The notes under the pieces: generated by a model
Databases searched by the model: none
Told to the model about the DNA's origin: nothing
What the model saw: only the letters and a program-made list of their open reading frames with translations
Part shown: positions 14,407-20,370 of the stretch, in pieces
Layout of the letters: each line of letters opens with the position of its first letter
How positions within the stretch are numbered: position 1 is the first letter of the stretch
Program-made: the position numbers and the translations under genes
Source of the DNA: Verrucomicrobiota bacterium
GTDB taxonomy: Bacteria; Verrucomicrobiota; Verrucomicrobiia; Limisphaerales; DSYF01
Assembly (NCBI GenBank): GCA_025457725.1
Contig: JALOTU010000024.1
Location: 1-20,370, forward strand
Length of the DNA: 20,370 nt
Reading direction: 5' to 3'

Positions 14407-14949
14407 ATGAGCAAGAACATCGTTCTGGGGGTGACCGGATCCATCGCGGCTCATCGTGCAGCCGATCTGGCCAGCCTGCTGACCAAGGCCGGTCATTGCG
14501 TCCGGGCGGTGATGACCGCCGATGCCCAGCGCTTCATCACCCCGCTGCCGTTCAAGACCCTTTCCCGCAATCCCGTGATCATCAATCTCTACGACGAGGA
14601 GGAAGGCTGGAAACCCGCTCATATTCGCCTGGCGGACGAAGCCGACCTGTTGTTGATCGCGCCCGCCACGGCAAACATCCTGGCCAAGCTTTCGCACGGG
14701 ATCGCGGATGACGCGCTGACCTGCATTGCCCTGGCACTCAACGACCGGGCCCGCACCCTTATCGCCCCCGCCATGAACGGCCGCATGTGGTCGCATCCCG
14801 CCACCCAAGCCAATGTCGCCATCCTCGAACAGCGCGGGGCCGAATTCATCGGTCCGGAGAAGGGTCTGTTGTCCTGCGGCTACGAGGGGATTGGCCGGTT
14901 GTGGCCGGTGGACCAGATTGCCCAGCGGGTGACCAGCCTTCTCTCGTAA
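14407..14949 (+). CDS. coaC: Phosphopantothenoylcysteine decarboxylase-type flavoprotein (stand-alone CoaC)
   Basis: The 180-residue protein matches the N-terminal CoaC half of CoaBC/Dfp. It has GVTGSIAAHRAADLASLL (residues 8-25) and PAHIRLADEADLLLIAPATA (70-89) with the conserved active-site His72. NILAKLSHGIADDAL, IAPAMNGRMW and GLLSCGYEGIGRLW follow, the last carrying the Cys/Gly substrate-flap motif. It binds FMN and decarboxylates 4'-phosphopantothenoylcysteine in coenzyme A synthesis. The CoaB synthetase domain usually fused to it is absent: the protein stops at 180 residues and the next gene is a histidine kinase. CoaB must be encoded elsewhere, or this is another member of the flavoprotein family. 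Confidence 0.88.
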   Translation: MSKNIVLGVTGSIAAHRAADLASLLTKAGHCVRAVMTADAQRFITPLPFKTLSRNPVIINLYDEEEGWKPAHIRLADEADLLLIAPATANILAKLSHGIADDALTCIALALNDRARTLIAPAMNGRMWSHPATQANVAILEQRGAEFIGPEKGLLSCGYEGIGRLWPVDQIAQRVTSLLS

Positions 14950-14978
14950 ACCCGGTTCCGGTGATCCCGGGTCATCCC

Positions 14979-16280
14979 ATGAAGGAATCGCTCGGCCAAA
15001 AGCTGATCCGGCTCTGGTCGCTTCTGAAGGCGGCGGCACGCGAGCCCGCCGACGTGGAGCCACAGGTCGTCCGGGTGGAGCGCAACCTCATTCTCCCCGT
15101 CCGCCTGGCGGCGGTGGCCATGCTGTACCATTCATTCCACTTCTCTCCCTGGATCCGGCTGGTCTCCTACTCGCTCGATGTGGGGGTGGAGACCGTGGTC
15201 TCCCTGTTTTGGATCTACGCTGCCGCCAGTATCGGAGGCGGAGTGATCGTCCTGGCGGCCCCCCGGTTCCCCGCCGCCCTGACCCGCGGTACGATCATCT
15301 TCCTGAGCTTGTTGGATGCGCTGTTCCTGGCCGGCTTGACGCTCATCACCGGGGGCTACGACAGCATCCTGTACTGGGCGTTCGTGGTGCTGTTGCTTCG
15401 CAACCTGTTCACCATCCCCCTGTCGCCGGTGCAATTGCTCATCCAGGCGTGCACCGCCGGATGCTACGTTCTGGCCGGGGTGGGTGATTTTGTCCTGGCG
15501 GCAACGGTGGATGAACCGACGCGTCTGCTCCTGGGTCTGGAATGGGCGCAAAGGGGAACCGCGGCGGAGGTGATGCTTGTGCGCACCGTGCTGCTGGCGC
15601 TGGTGGCGCTCTGCGGCTTCGGCGTCCAATTGCTGCTGGAGCGGCAGAGACGGGCGGAGGCGGAAGCCAGGGAACATCAGTTGCGGGAAGGCCAGTTGAA
15701 GTCCGCCGGCCGGCTCGCGGCGGAGATCGCCCATCAACTCAAGAATCCCCTGGCCATCATCAACAACACCGTCTTCAACCTCCAGCGCAGGCTGGGATCC
15801 GAACCGCAACTGCAGGGGCGTGTCGAGCGACTCGACGCCGCAGAGCTCCTGGAGGAAGCCGCCGGGGAGACCTTTCCGCCCGGGGCGGGTTTTCAGGTTG
15901 CGCTGAAACGAAGCTATGCTCCCGGACTGCCGCCCGTCATGATGCAACGCGAACACTTGAAAACCGTCCTGCTCAACCTGCTGACCAACGCGCGCGAGGC
16001 CACCGGAACCTCGGGACTGATCCAGTTGAAGACCCGCGCGCCCGCCGGCGGCGGCGTGGAAATCGTGGTGGCGGACAGCGGGCCGGGAATTCCCCGCGAA
16101 CAACAGGCCCGCATCTTCGAAGCGTATTACACCACCAAACCCAAAGGCACCGGCCTGGGTCTGGCCATCGCAAAAAGCAATGTGGAGCTCTATGGCGGCA
16201 CCCTCCGGGTGGAGTCCGAACTTGGAAAGGGATCCGAATTCACCCTATTCTTGCCCGCCACGATATCGAGGCCGTCCTGA
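14979..16280 (+). CDS. Membrane sensor histidine kinase, NtrB-like, with shortened DHp domain
   Basis: The 433-residue protein has about five or six membrane segments between residues 38 and 220. A charged linker helix (QRRAEAEAREHQLREGQLKS) precedes the H-box AAEIAHQLKNPLA (phospho-acceptor His252). The ATPase domain has N-box LLNLLTNAREA (Asn337), then VVADSGPGIP, FEAYYTTKPKGTGLGLA and GKGSEFTLFLP. It should autophosphorylate and pass phosphate to the response regulator that starts two bases after its stop. His252 to Asn337 is only 85 residues, against roughly 105-115 in most kinases, and the residues normally forming the second DHp helix are missing (around 15800-15830). The signal is unknown. 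ATG 14979 is preferred to the longer upstream frame because that extension overlaps coaC and is not protein-like. Confidence 0.9.
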   Translation: MKESLGQKLIRLWSLLKAAAREPADVEPQVVRVERNLILPVRLAAVAMLYHSFHFSPWIRLVSYSLDVGVETVVSLFWIYAAASIGGGVIVLAAPRFPAALTRGTIIFLSLLDALFLAGLTLITGGYDSILYWAFVVLLLRNLFTIPLSPVQLLIQACTAGCYVLAGVGDFVLAATVDEPTRLLLGLEWAQRGTAAEVMLVRTVLLALVALCGFGVQLLLERQRRAEAEAREHQLREGQLKSAGRLAAEIAHQLKNPLAIINNTVFNLQRRLGSEPQLQGRVERLDAAELLEEAAGETFPPGAGFQVALKRSYAPGLPPVMMQREHLKTVLLNLLTNAREATGTSGLIQLKTRAPAGGGVEIVVADSGPGIPREQQARIFEAYYTTKPKGTGLGLAIAKSNVELYGGTLRVESELGKGSEFTLFLPATISRPS

Positions 16281-16282
16281 CC

Positions 16283-17716
16283 ATGAAATTCGCCACCCCC
16301 CCCATCCTGGTCGTAGATGACGAGCGAAACATGCGCTCGTCCCTCAAGACGCTGCTGTCGGAGGAGGGCTACGCCGTCAGCCTGGCGGACTCGGCCGAGA
16401 GCGCCCTGCAACGGCTTCAGGACGAGGAGGTGTTCATGGTCATTACCGACGCCCGCATGGGGGGGATGACCGGTTATGAACTGATCCGGCGTGTTCATGA
16501 GCGCTGGCCAGATCTCCCGGTCCTGATGATCACCGCGTTCGCCACCCCCAAACTGGCCGTGGAAGCCATCCAGGCCGGGGCCATTGATTACCTGTCGAAA
16601 CCCTTCGCGCCCGAGGAACTGCTTCATTCGGTGAGCCGTTGCGCCGAGCGCCACCAGCTGATCCAGGAAAACAACCGCCTGCGCAACGCCTCCCGGGAGC
16701 CGTACACCCTGTCACATATCGTCGGCGATTCGGCGGAGATGCGGGAGGTCCGGAAACTGATCGAAACCGTGGCGCCCACCGACGCGCGTGTGCTGATCCT
16801 GGGCGAAAGCGGCACGGGCAAGGAACTGGTGGCCGGTGCCTTGCATTCGCTCAGTCGGCGGAAAGCCCGGCCCTACGTCCGCATCAATTGTGCGGCGATC
16901 CCGGAGACCCTGCTGGAAAGCGAACTCTTTGGACACGAACGCGGCGCGTTCACCGGCGCGGTGCGGCAGAAGCCGGGTCGCGTCGAGGAGGCCCACCAGG
17001 GCACTCTTTTCCTGGATGAGATCGCCGACATGAGTCATCCACTGCAGGCCAAGCTCCTGCGGTTTCTCGAGGATGGATCCTTCACCCGCGTCGGCGGCAC
17101 CCAGGAACTGCGGGTGGACGTGCGACTGATCGCGGCCACCAACCGCGACATCGTGGCGGCGATCGAACGGGGCCAGTTCCGGGAGGATCTCTTTCACCGT
17201 CTGAACGTGGTCCAGTTCCGCCTGCCTCCGCTGCGGAAACGCGGCGAGGATGTGATGGTGCTGGCCGGGCATTTTCTGGAGCAGCTCCGCCACGGCATCA
17301 ATCCCCGGATCCGGGCCATCTCCGACGCCGCCCGGCGCCGGCTGCTCAGCCATCGTTGGCCCGGCAATGTGCGGGAACTGAAGAACGCCATCGAGCGCGC
17401 GCTCATCCTGGAATCCACCCCTGAGATTCAGCCGCACAACCTGCCGGATTTTGAGGTTGAACAACGCCTGGCCCGGTCGGGCGCCGGTGCGGATGATGTT
17501 GAAACGGGATCGCTGGATGCCATTCTGGCCTTGCACGAGGAGCGCGTAATCCGGCAGGCCCTGGAGCAGAACCGGTTCAACCTGACCCGGACCGCCGACC
17601 AGTTGGAGATCAGCCGCCACGCGTTGCGATACCGCATGCAGCGGTTGCAGATTCAATCCGGTGAAGACCCCCACGAGGCAGACAGCCTGCCCGGCACTGC
17701 GGAGGCCGGCAAATGA
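16283..17716 (+). CDS. Sigma-54-dependent response regulator, NtrC family
   Basis: The 477-residue activator has three domains. The receiver (residues 7-120) has the acidic pair D12/D13, phospho-acceptor D56 (MVITDARMGGMTG) and K106. The AAA+ domain (about 145-375) has Walker A GESGTGKE (174-181), the sigma-54 contact loop GAFTGA (221-226), Walker B TLFLDEI (241-247) and WPGNVRELKNAIERAL (359-374). A Fis-type helix-turn-helix (432-452, FNLTRTADQLEISRHALRYRM) lies near the C-terminus. It should activate sigma-54 promoters when phosphorylated by the adjacent kinase. Because it is followed directly by isoprenoid genes it may control them, but no -24/-12 site is evident inside this operon, so the targets are open. 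Confidence 0.95.
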   Translation: MKFATPPILVVDDERNMRSSLKTLLSEEGYAVSLADSAESALQRLQDEEVFMVITDARMGGMTGYELIRRVHERWPDLPVLMITAFATPKLAVEAIQAGAIDYLSKPFAPEELLHSVSRCAERHQLIQENNRLRNASREPYTLSHIVGDSAEMREVRKLIETVAPTDARVLILGESGTGKELVAGALHSLSRRKARPYVRINCAAIPETLLESELFGHERGAFTGAVRQKPGRVEEAHQGTLFLDEIADMSHPLQAKLLRFLEDGSFTRVGGTQELRVDVRLIAATNRDIVAAIERGQFREDLFHRLNVVQFRLPPLRKRGEDVMVLAGHFLEQLRHGINPRIRAISDAARRRLLSHRWPGNVRELKNAIERALILESTPEIQPHNLPDFEVEQRLARSGAGADDVETGSLDAILALHEERVIRQALEQNRFNLTRTADQLEISRHALRYRMQRLQIQSGEDPHEADSLPGTAEAGK

Positions 17717-17723
17717 GCCCGGC

Positions 17724-18020
17724 ATGGCTGGCATCCTCCCTTCGCCCGGATCTGTCGCCGCTGCCGTCCCGCCCGGAAGTCCGTCCTTCGGCGCATTCCG
17801 GGAGGCGGGCATCGTTCTGCTCGCGATCCTGCTGCTGGCGCTCATGGGAGCCACTTACCTTTTCCACCGGTTCACCCAGCATCGCCAGCTGCAAAAGCGC
17901 GACAGCCGTCGACGGCGTCGGCGTCGGCGAACCAGGCCGGAGGACACGACGCCCGCCCGGAGCGGCGGCCTGCCGCCCAAACGGCCGCACGTGCCGGTCA
18001 CGCTGAATTCCCTCCGCTGA
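17724..18020 (+). CDS. Small arginine-rich single-pass membrane protein
   Basis: The 98-residue protein has a short N-terminus and a clear membrane helix (REAGIVLLAILLLALMGATY, about residues 25-44). It then has a strongly basic stretch with eight consecutive Arg and a Pro/Arg-rich tail. By the positive-inside rule the basic tail is cytoplasmic. A competing ORF from ATG 17713 in another frame is Ser/Arg-rich without a membrane helix and looks like a shadow. The stop lies two bases before the next ATG, the same spacing as between kinase and regulator, which supports it being a real operon member. Family not recognised. Confidence 0.65.
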   Translation: MAGILPSPGSVAAAVPPGSPSFGAFREAGIVLLAILLLALMGATYLFHRFTQHRQLQKRDSRRRRRRRRTRPEDTTPARSGGLPPKRPHVPVTLNSLR

Positions 18021-18022
18021 CC

Positions 18023-18892
18023 ATGCAGAACAGTCTTCACATCACCCGCAAAAGCGCCTCCAATCTCGCACTGGCCTTCGCGCTGCTCCCGCGCGGAAAA
18101 CGCGATGCCATGTCGGCGCTCTACGCCTTCTGCCGCGAGGTGGACGATGTGGCGGACGAGGATTCCGTTCCCACCGCCCAGCGGCGCGCGCAACTGGCCG
18201 CGTGGCGCGAGGATGTTCGAATCGCCTGCGATGGCCGTCGGCCCGGGTTTGTGGTGAACCAGGAGTTGCAACCCTTCATCCTCCGCCACGCGCTGCCCTT
18301 CGATCTCTTTGACGAGCTGATCAAGGGTTGTGAAATGGATCTGGACACCCACCGCTACGCCACCTTTGGGACGCTGGAACAATACTGCTACCGCGTGGCC
18401 TCGGTGGTGGGATTGTTGAGCATCGAAATCTTCGGATATACCAATCCGGCCTGCCGCGAATATGCCGTCGAACTCGGACACGCGCTCCAGCTGACCAACA
18501 TCCTCCGCGACGTGCGGGGAGATGCCAGACGCGGGCGCATCTACCTTCCGCAATCCGAACTCCACCGCTGCCAGGTCGAGGAGTCGCAGATCCTGGATTG
18601 CGAGTACTCGGACCGGTTTGCCGCGGTGGCCCGCGCCGTTGCCGACAGGGCGAGAACCCACTATGCCCGCGCGAAGGCGCTGCTGCCGGCCGAGGACCGC
18701 CGCGCCATGGTGGCAGCCGAGTTGATGGGATCGGTTTACTGGAAGCTGCTGCTCAAGATCGAGTCCTCCGGTTTCCGGGTCTTTGAGCCGGACCTCACGC
18801 GACTGGGCAAGCCCAGGAAGCTGGGACTCATCCTGCAAGCCTGGTGGCGCCACGCGACCCGCGCCGCCGACTCCGCCTACGGCACCGCGTGA
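18023..18892 (+). CDS. hpnD: Squalene/phytoene synthase family, HpnD-like (presqualene diphosphate synthase)
   Basis: The 289-residue all-helical prenyl-diphosphate synthase has LLPRGKRDAMSALYAFCREV followed by the first Asp-rich site DDVAD (residues 41-45). The second site is LTNILRDVRGDARRGRIYLP (157-176, D163/D167). Enzymes with this pattern join two C15 or C20 prenyl diphosphates head to head. HpnD makes presqualene diphosphate for hopanoids. Assignment to HpnD rather than CrtB rests on the next gene being HpnK-like and is therefore partly inference; no hpnC or hpnE is inside the window. It overlaps the next gene as GTGA. Confidence 0.8.
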   Translation: MQNSLHITRKSASNLALAFALLPRGKRDAMSALYAFCREVDDVADEDSVPTAQRRAQLAAWREDVRIACDGRRPGFVVNQELQPFILRHALPFDLFDELIKGCEMDLDTHRYATFGTLEQYCYRVASVVGLLSIEIFGYTNPACREYAVELGHALQLTNILRDVRGDARRGRIYLPQSELHRCQVEESQILDCEYSDRFAAVARAVADRARTHYARAKALLPAEDRRAMVAAELMGSVYWKLLLKIESSGFRVFEPDLTRLGKPRKLGLILQAWWRHATRAADSAYGTA

Positions 18893-19734
18893 GAACGGAC
18901 GACGCAACCGCACCGGTCGGGCGCCGACTCGTCGTGAATGCGGACGATTTTGGCCGCTCGCAATCGATCAACCAGGCCGTTGCCCGTGCGCACACGGAAG
19001 GCATTCTCACCACCGCCAGCCTGATGGTGAACGAGCCCGCCTGTGAGGAAGCCGTGGCGCTGGCCCGACGCCACCCGTCCTTGGGGGTCGGATTGCATCT
19101 CACGCTCTTGCTGGGGCGTTCCGGGCTGCCTCACCGCACCATTCCCGCTCTGGTGCATCCTCGGCAGGAATTCCGCAGCGGACCCGTGGGGGCCGGCTTC
19201 CGCTTCTTCTTCCAGCGCTCGTTGCGGGAGCCCTTGCGCGCGGAGATTCACGAGCAGTTCAGGCGGTTCCGGGAAACCGGCCTGCCCCTCGACCATGTCA
19301 ACGGCCATCTGCACATGCACCTGCATCCGGTGATTCTGGATCTGCTCATGAAGGACGCGGCTTTGCTGGGCCTCCAACGCGTTCGGCTGACTTGCGATCC
19401 GCTGGCCCTGAACCGGGCCATCTCCCGCGGCCGCAACCTTTATCGGTATGCGCACGCCGCGATCTATCGGGTGCTTTCCGGCCGGGCGCGCCGCGCGTTC
19501 GCCCGGCACGGCATCCGCCACACGGACCATGTGTTTGGACTGCTCCAGAACGCCCGGGTGGACGAACGTTATGTGCTGGATCTGCTGCCTCGCCTGCCTC
19601 GGGGTGATTCCGAGCTTTACTCGCATCCGTCACTCGATGAATTTCGGCATGAGTTCAACGCGTTGGTCAGTCCGTCCGTGAAGGCTGCTGTGGCGCGGCA
19701 GGGCATTCAACTCGTCCGGTATCAGGATCTTTAG
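18889..19734 (+). CDS. hpnK: ChbG/YdjC-family deacetylase, HpnK-like
   Basis: The 281-residue protein has the YdjC/ChbG polysaccharide-deacetylase-like motifs VNADDFGRS (residues 16-24), GVGLHLTLLLG (67-77) and LDHVNGHLHMHLHP (134-147), which supply the metal-binding Asp and His residues. HpnK is the hopanoid-cluster member of this family; its biochemical role is not firmly known, but a sugar-type deacetylation of hopanoid head groups has been suggested. The start is taken as GTG 18889, which overlaps the HpnD-like stop (GTGA), since the longer frame gives only an Arg-rich shadow of that gene. The tight coupling supports a shared pathway. Confidence 0.8.
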   Translation: MRTDDATAPVGRRLVVNADDFGRSQSINQAVARAHTEGILTTASLMVNEPACEEAVALARRHPSLGVGLHLTLLLGRSGLPHRTIPALVHPRQEFRSGPVGAGFRFFFQRSLREPLRAEIHEQFRRFRETGLPLDHVNGHLHMHLHPVILDLLMKDAALLGLQRVRLTCDPLALNRAISRGRNLYRYAHAAIYRVLSGRARRAFARHGIRHTDHVFGLLQNARVDERYVLDLLPRLPRGDSELYSHPSLDEFRHEFNALVSPSVKAAVARQGIQLVRYQDL

Positions 19735-19735
19735 C

Positions 19736-20173
19736 ATGTCCAAATACATCTGCATTCTGTTGATCGCCCTGGTGTTCGAGGCGGTCGGGGTGGTGTTCCT
19801 GAGCAAGGGATTGAAGGAGATCGGCGAGGTCACCCGCATTTCCGCCTCCGAAATCTCCAGTCTCATCGCGCGAGGCGCCAAATGCCCCAGCCTGCTCCTG
19901 GGCATCCTGTTCGAGGCCATCTTCTTCGGCGCGCTGCTCTACCTGTTGTCCCAACGGGATGTCAGCCTGATCTGGCCGTTGACCTCCCTGGGCTTCGTCA
20001 TCACCGCGCTGGCCGCGCGTTTCTTCCTCAATGAACAGGTGAGCTGGGTGCGATGGTGCGGGGTGGTCCTGATTGTGGCCGGCGCCGGGTTGGTTACCTG
20101 GAGTGAAAAGATGAAGGAAGGCAAATCGCGCGAAGCCGGTCCCGCGGTTTCAGGACAGGTTCGCGGACGCTAG
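19736..20173 (+). CDS. SMR/EamA-like four-helix membrane transporter
   Basis: The 145-residue protein has four membrane helices at about residues 4-22, 52-72, 77-97 and 103-123. A glutamate in the first helix (ALVFEAVGVVFL, Glu15) sits where the small multidrug resistance family has its essential Glu, and a second appears in helix two (LFEAIFFGALLY). The pattern fits the drug/metabolite transporter superfamily, in which such four-helix proteins work as dimers to export or flip small or lipid-linked molecules. It starts one base after the HpnK-like stop, so a role in moving a product of this operon is possible. The last 24 bases overlap the convergent gene at 20150. Confidence 0.75.
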   Translation: MSKYICILLIALVFEAVGVVFLSKGLKEIGEVTRISASEISSLIARGAKCPSLLLGILFEAIFFGALLYLLSQRDVSLIWPLTSLGFVITALAARFFLNEQVSWVRWCGVVLIVAGAGLVTWSEKMKEGKSREAGPAVSGQVRGR

Positions 20174-20370
20174 AAACCTTCCGAGGGCCGCCCCCAGACT
20201 CCTGGCCGCCTGGTTGAGTCGACGCTGAAACCCCAGCAACCTCGGAATGCTTGCCGGCGAACCGGCGATGCCCACCAACAGGCGGGGCAGACTGATCCCC
20301 CCGTCCGTTGTCAAATAGCGGTTGAAGTCCAGGGGCAGACTCTCCTCCGCCGTGTCGGAGATCACGCGGA
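20150..20370 (-). CDS. C-terminal fragment of an unidentified protein
   Basis: The minus frame is open from the right edge to TGA at 20150-20152, giving about 73 residues ending in SLGAALGRFLASANLS. The segment ISDTAEESLPLDFNRYLTTD reads like a real coding sequence, followed by an amphipathic helical tail (RLLGFQRRLNQAARSLGAAL). I do not recognise the family. It overlaps the 3' end of the transporter gene on the other strand by 24 bases. Confidence 0.6.
   Translation of the reverse strand, partial: RVISDTAEESLPLDFNRYLTTDGGISLPRLLVGIAGSPASIPRLLGFQRRLNQAARSLGAALGRFLASANLS

Noticed and set aside
16712..17854. 380-residue minus-strand open frame
   Set aside because: It is antisense to the AAA+ domain of the sigma-54 regulator.
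17713..18006. 97-residue ORF overlapping the regulator stop
   Set aside because: It is Ser/Arg/Pro-rich without structure; the overlapping frame from 17724 has a clean membrane helix and ends two bases before the next gene.

Overview
The window is a GC-rich bacterial chromosome segment, densely packed with genes in short operons. Gene content and style suggest a Verrucomicrobiota-like bacterium: a yicC-gmk-coaC run, small membrane/coiled-coil proteins of unknown function, a divergent rhamnulokinase, an alanine racemase with a long N-terminal tail, and hopanoid-type genes. This placement is inference from content; no rRNA or other marker gene is present. I see no tRNA, rRNA, CRISPR array, insertion sequence or phage gene.

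Layout. 1-770: a minus-strand reading frame that looks like a secreted helical protein, with a TGA eight codons after its best start and no stop before the window edge (possible pseudogene). It overlaps a possible plus-strand C-terminus at 1-231. 772-4220 (plus): a membrane-anchored TPR protein, a rhamnulokinase-like FGGY kinase with altered active-site motifs, and a VanZ-like membrane protein. 4283-10210 (minus, transcribed right to left): a 61-residue helical protein, a PurD-like ATP-grasp protein, alanine racemase, an Ate1/Bpt-like aminoacyl transferase, a TPR protein and transaldolase. 10333-11418 (plus): a class II Fic protein, whose 3' end overlaps a convergent tandem-TM2-domain protein (11379-11813, minus).

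12035-14949 (plus): two ATGA-coupled small membrane proteins that look like divergent paralogs, then YicC, guanylate kinase and a stand-alone CoaC-type flavoprotein. 14979-20173 (plus) is a tightly spaced set with 2-nt gaps or overlaps at most junctions: membrane histidine kinase, sigma-54-dependent response regulator, small arginine-rich membrane protein, HpnD-like squalene/phytoene synthase, HpnK-like deacetylase and an SMR/EamA-like transporter. It may be a regulated isoprenoid/hopanoid operon. A minus-strand gene enters from the right edge and ends at 20150.

Most interesting points: the alanine racemase / PurD-like ATP-grasp / Ate1-like cluster, in which the PurD-like enzyme has lost the usual ATP-loop and substrate motifs; the rhamnulokinase with Glu in place of the catalytic Asp; the histidine kinase that seems to lack the second helix of its dimerisation domain; the coupled paralogous membrane proteins; and a perfect inverted repeat covering the fic ribosome-binding site.
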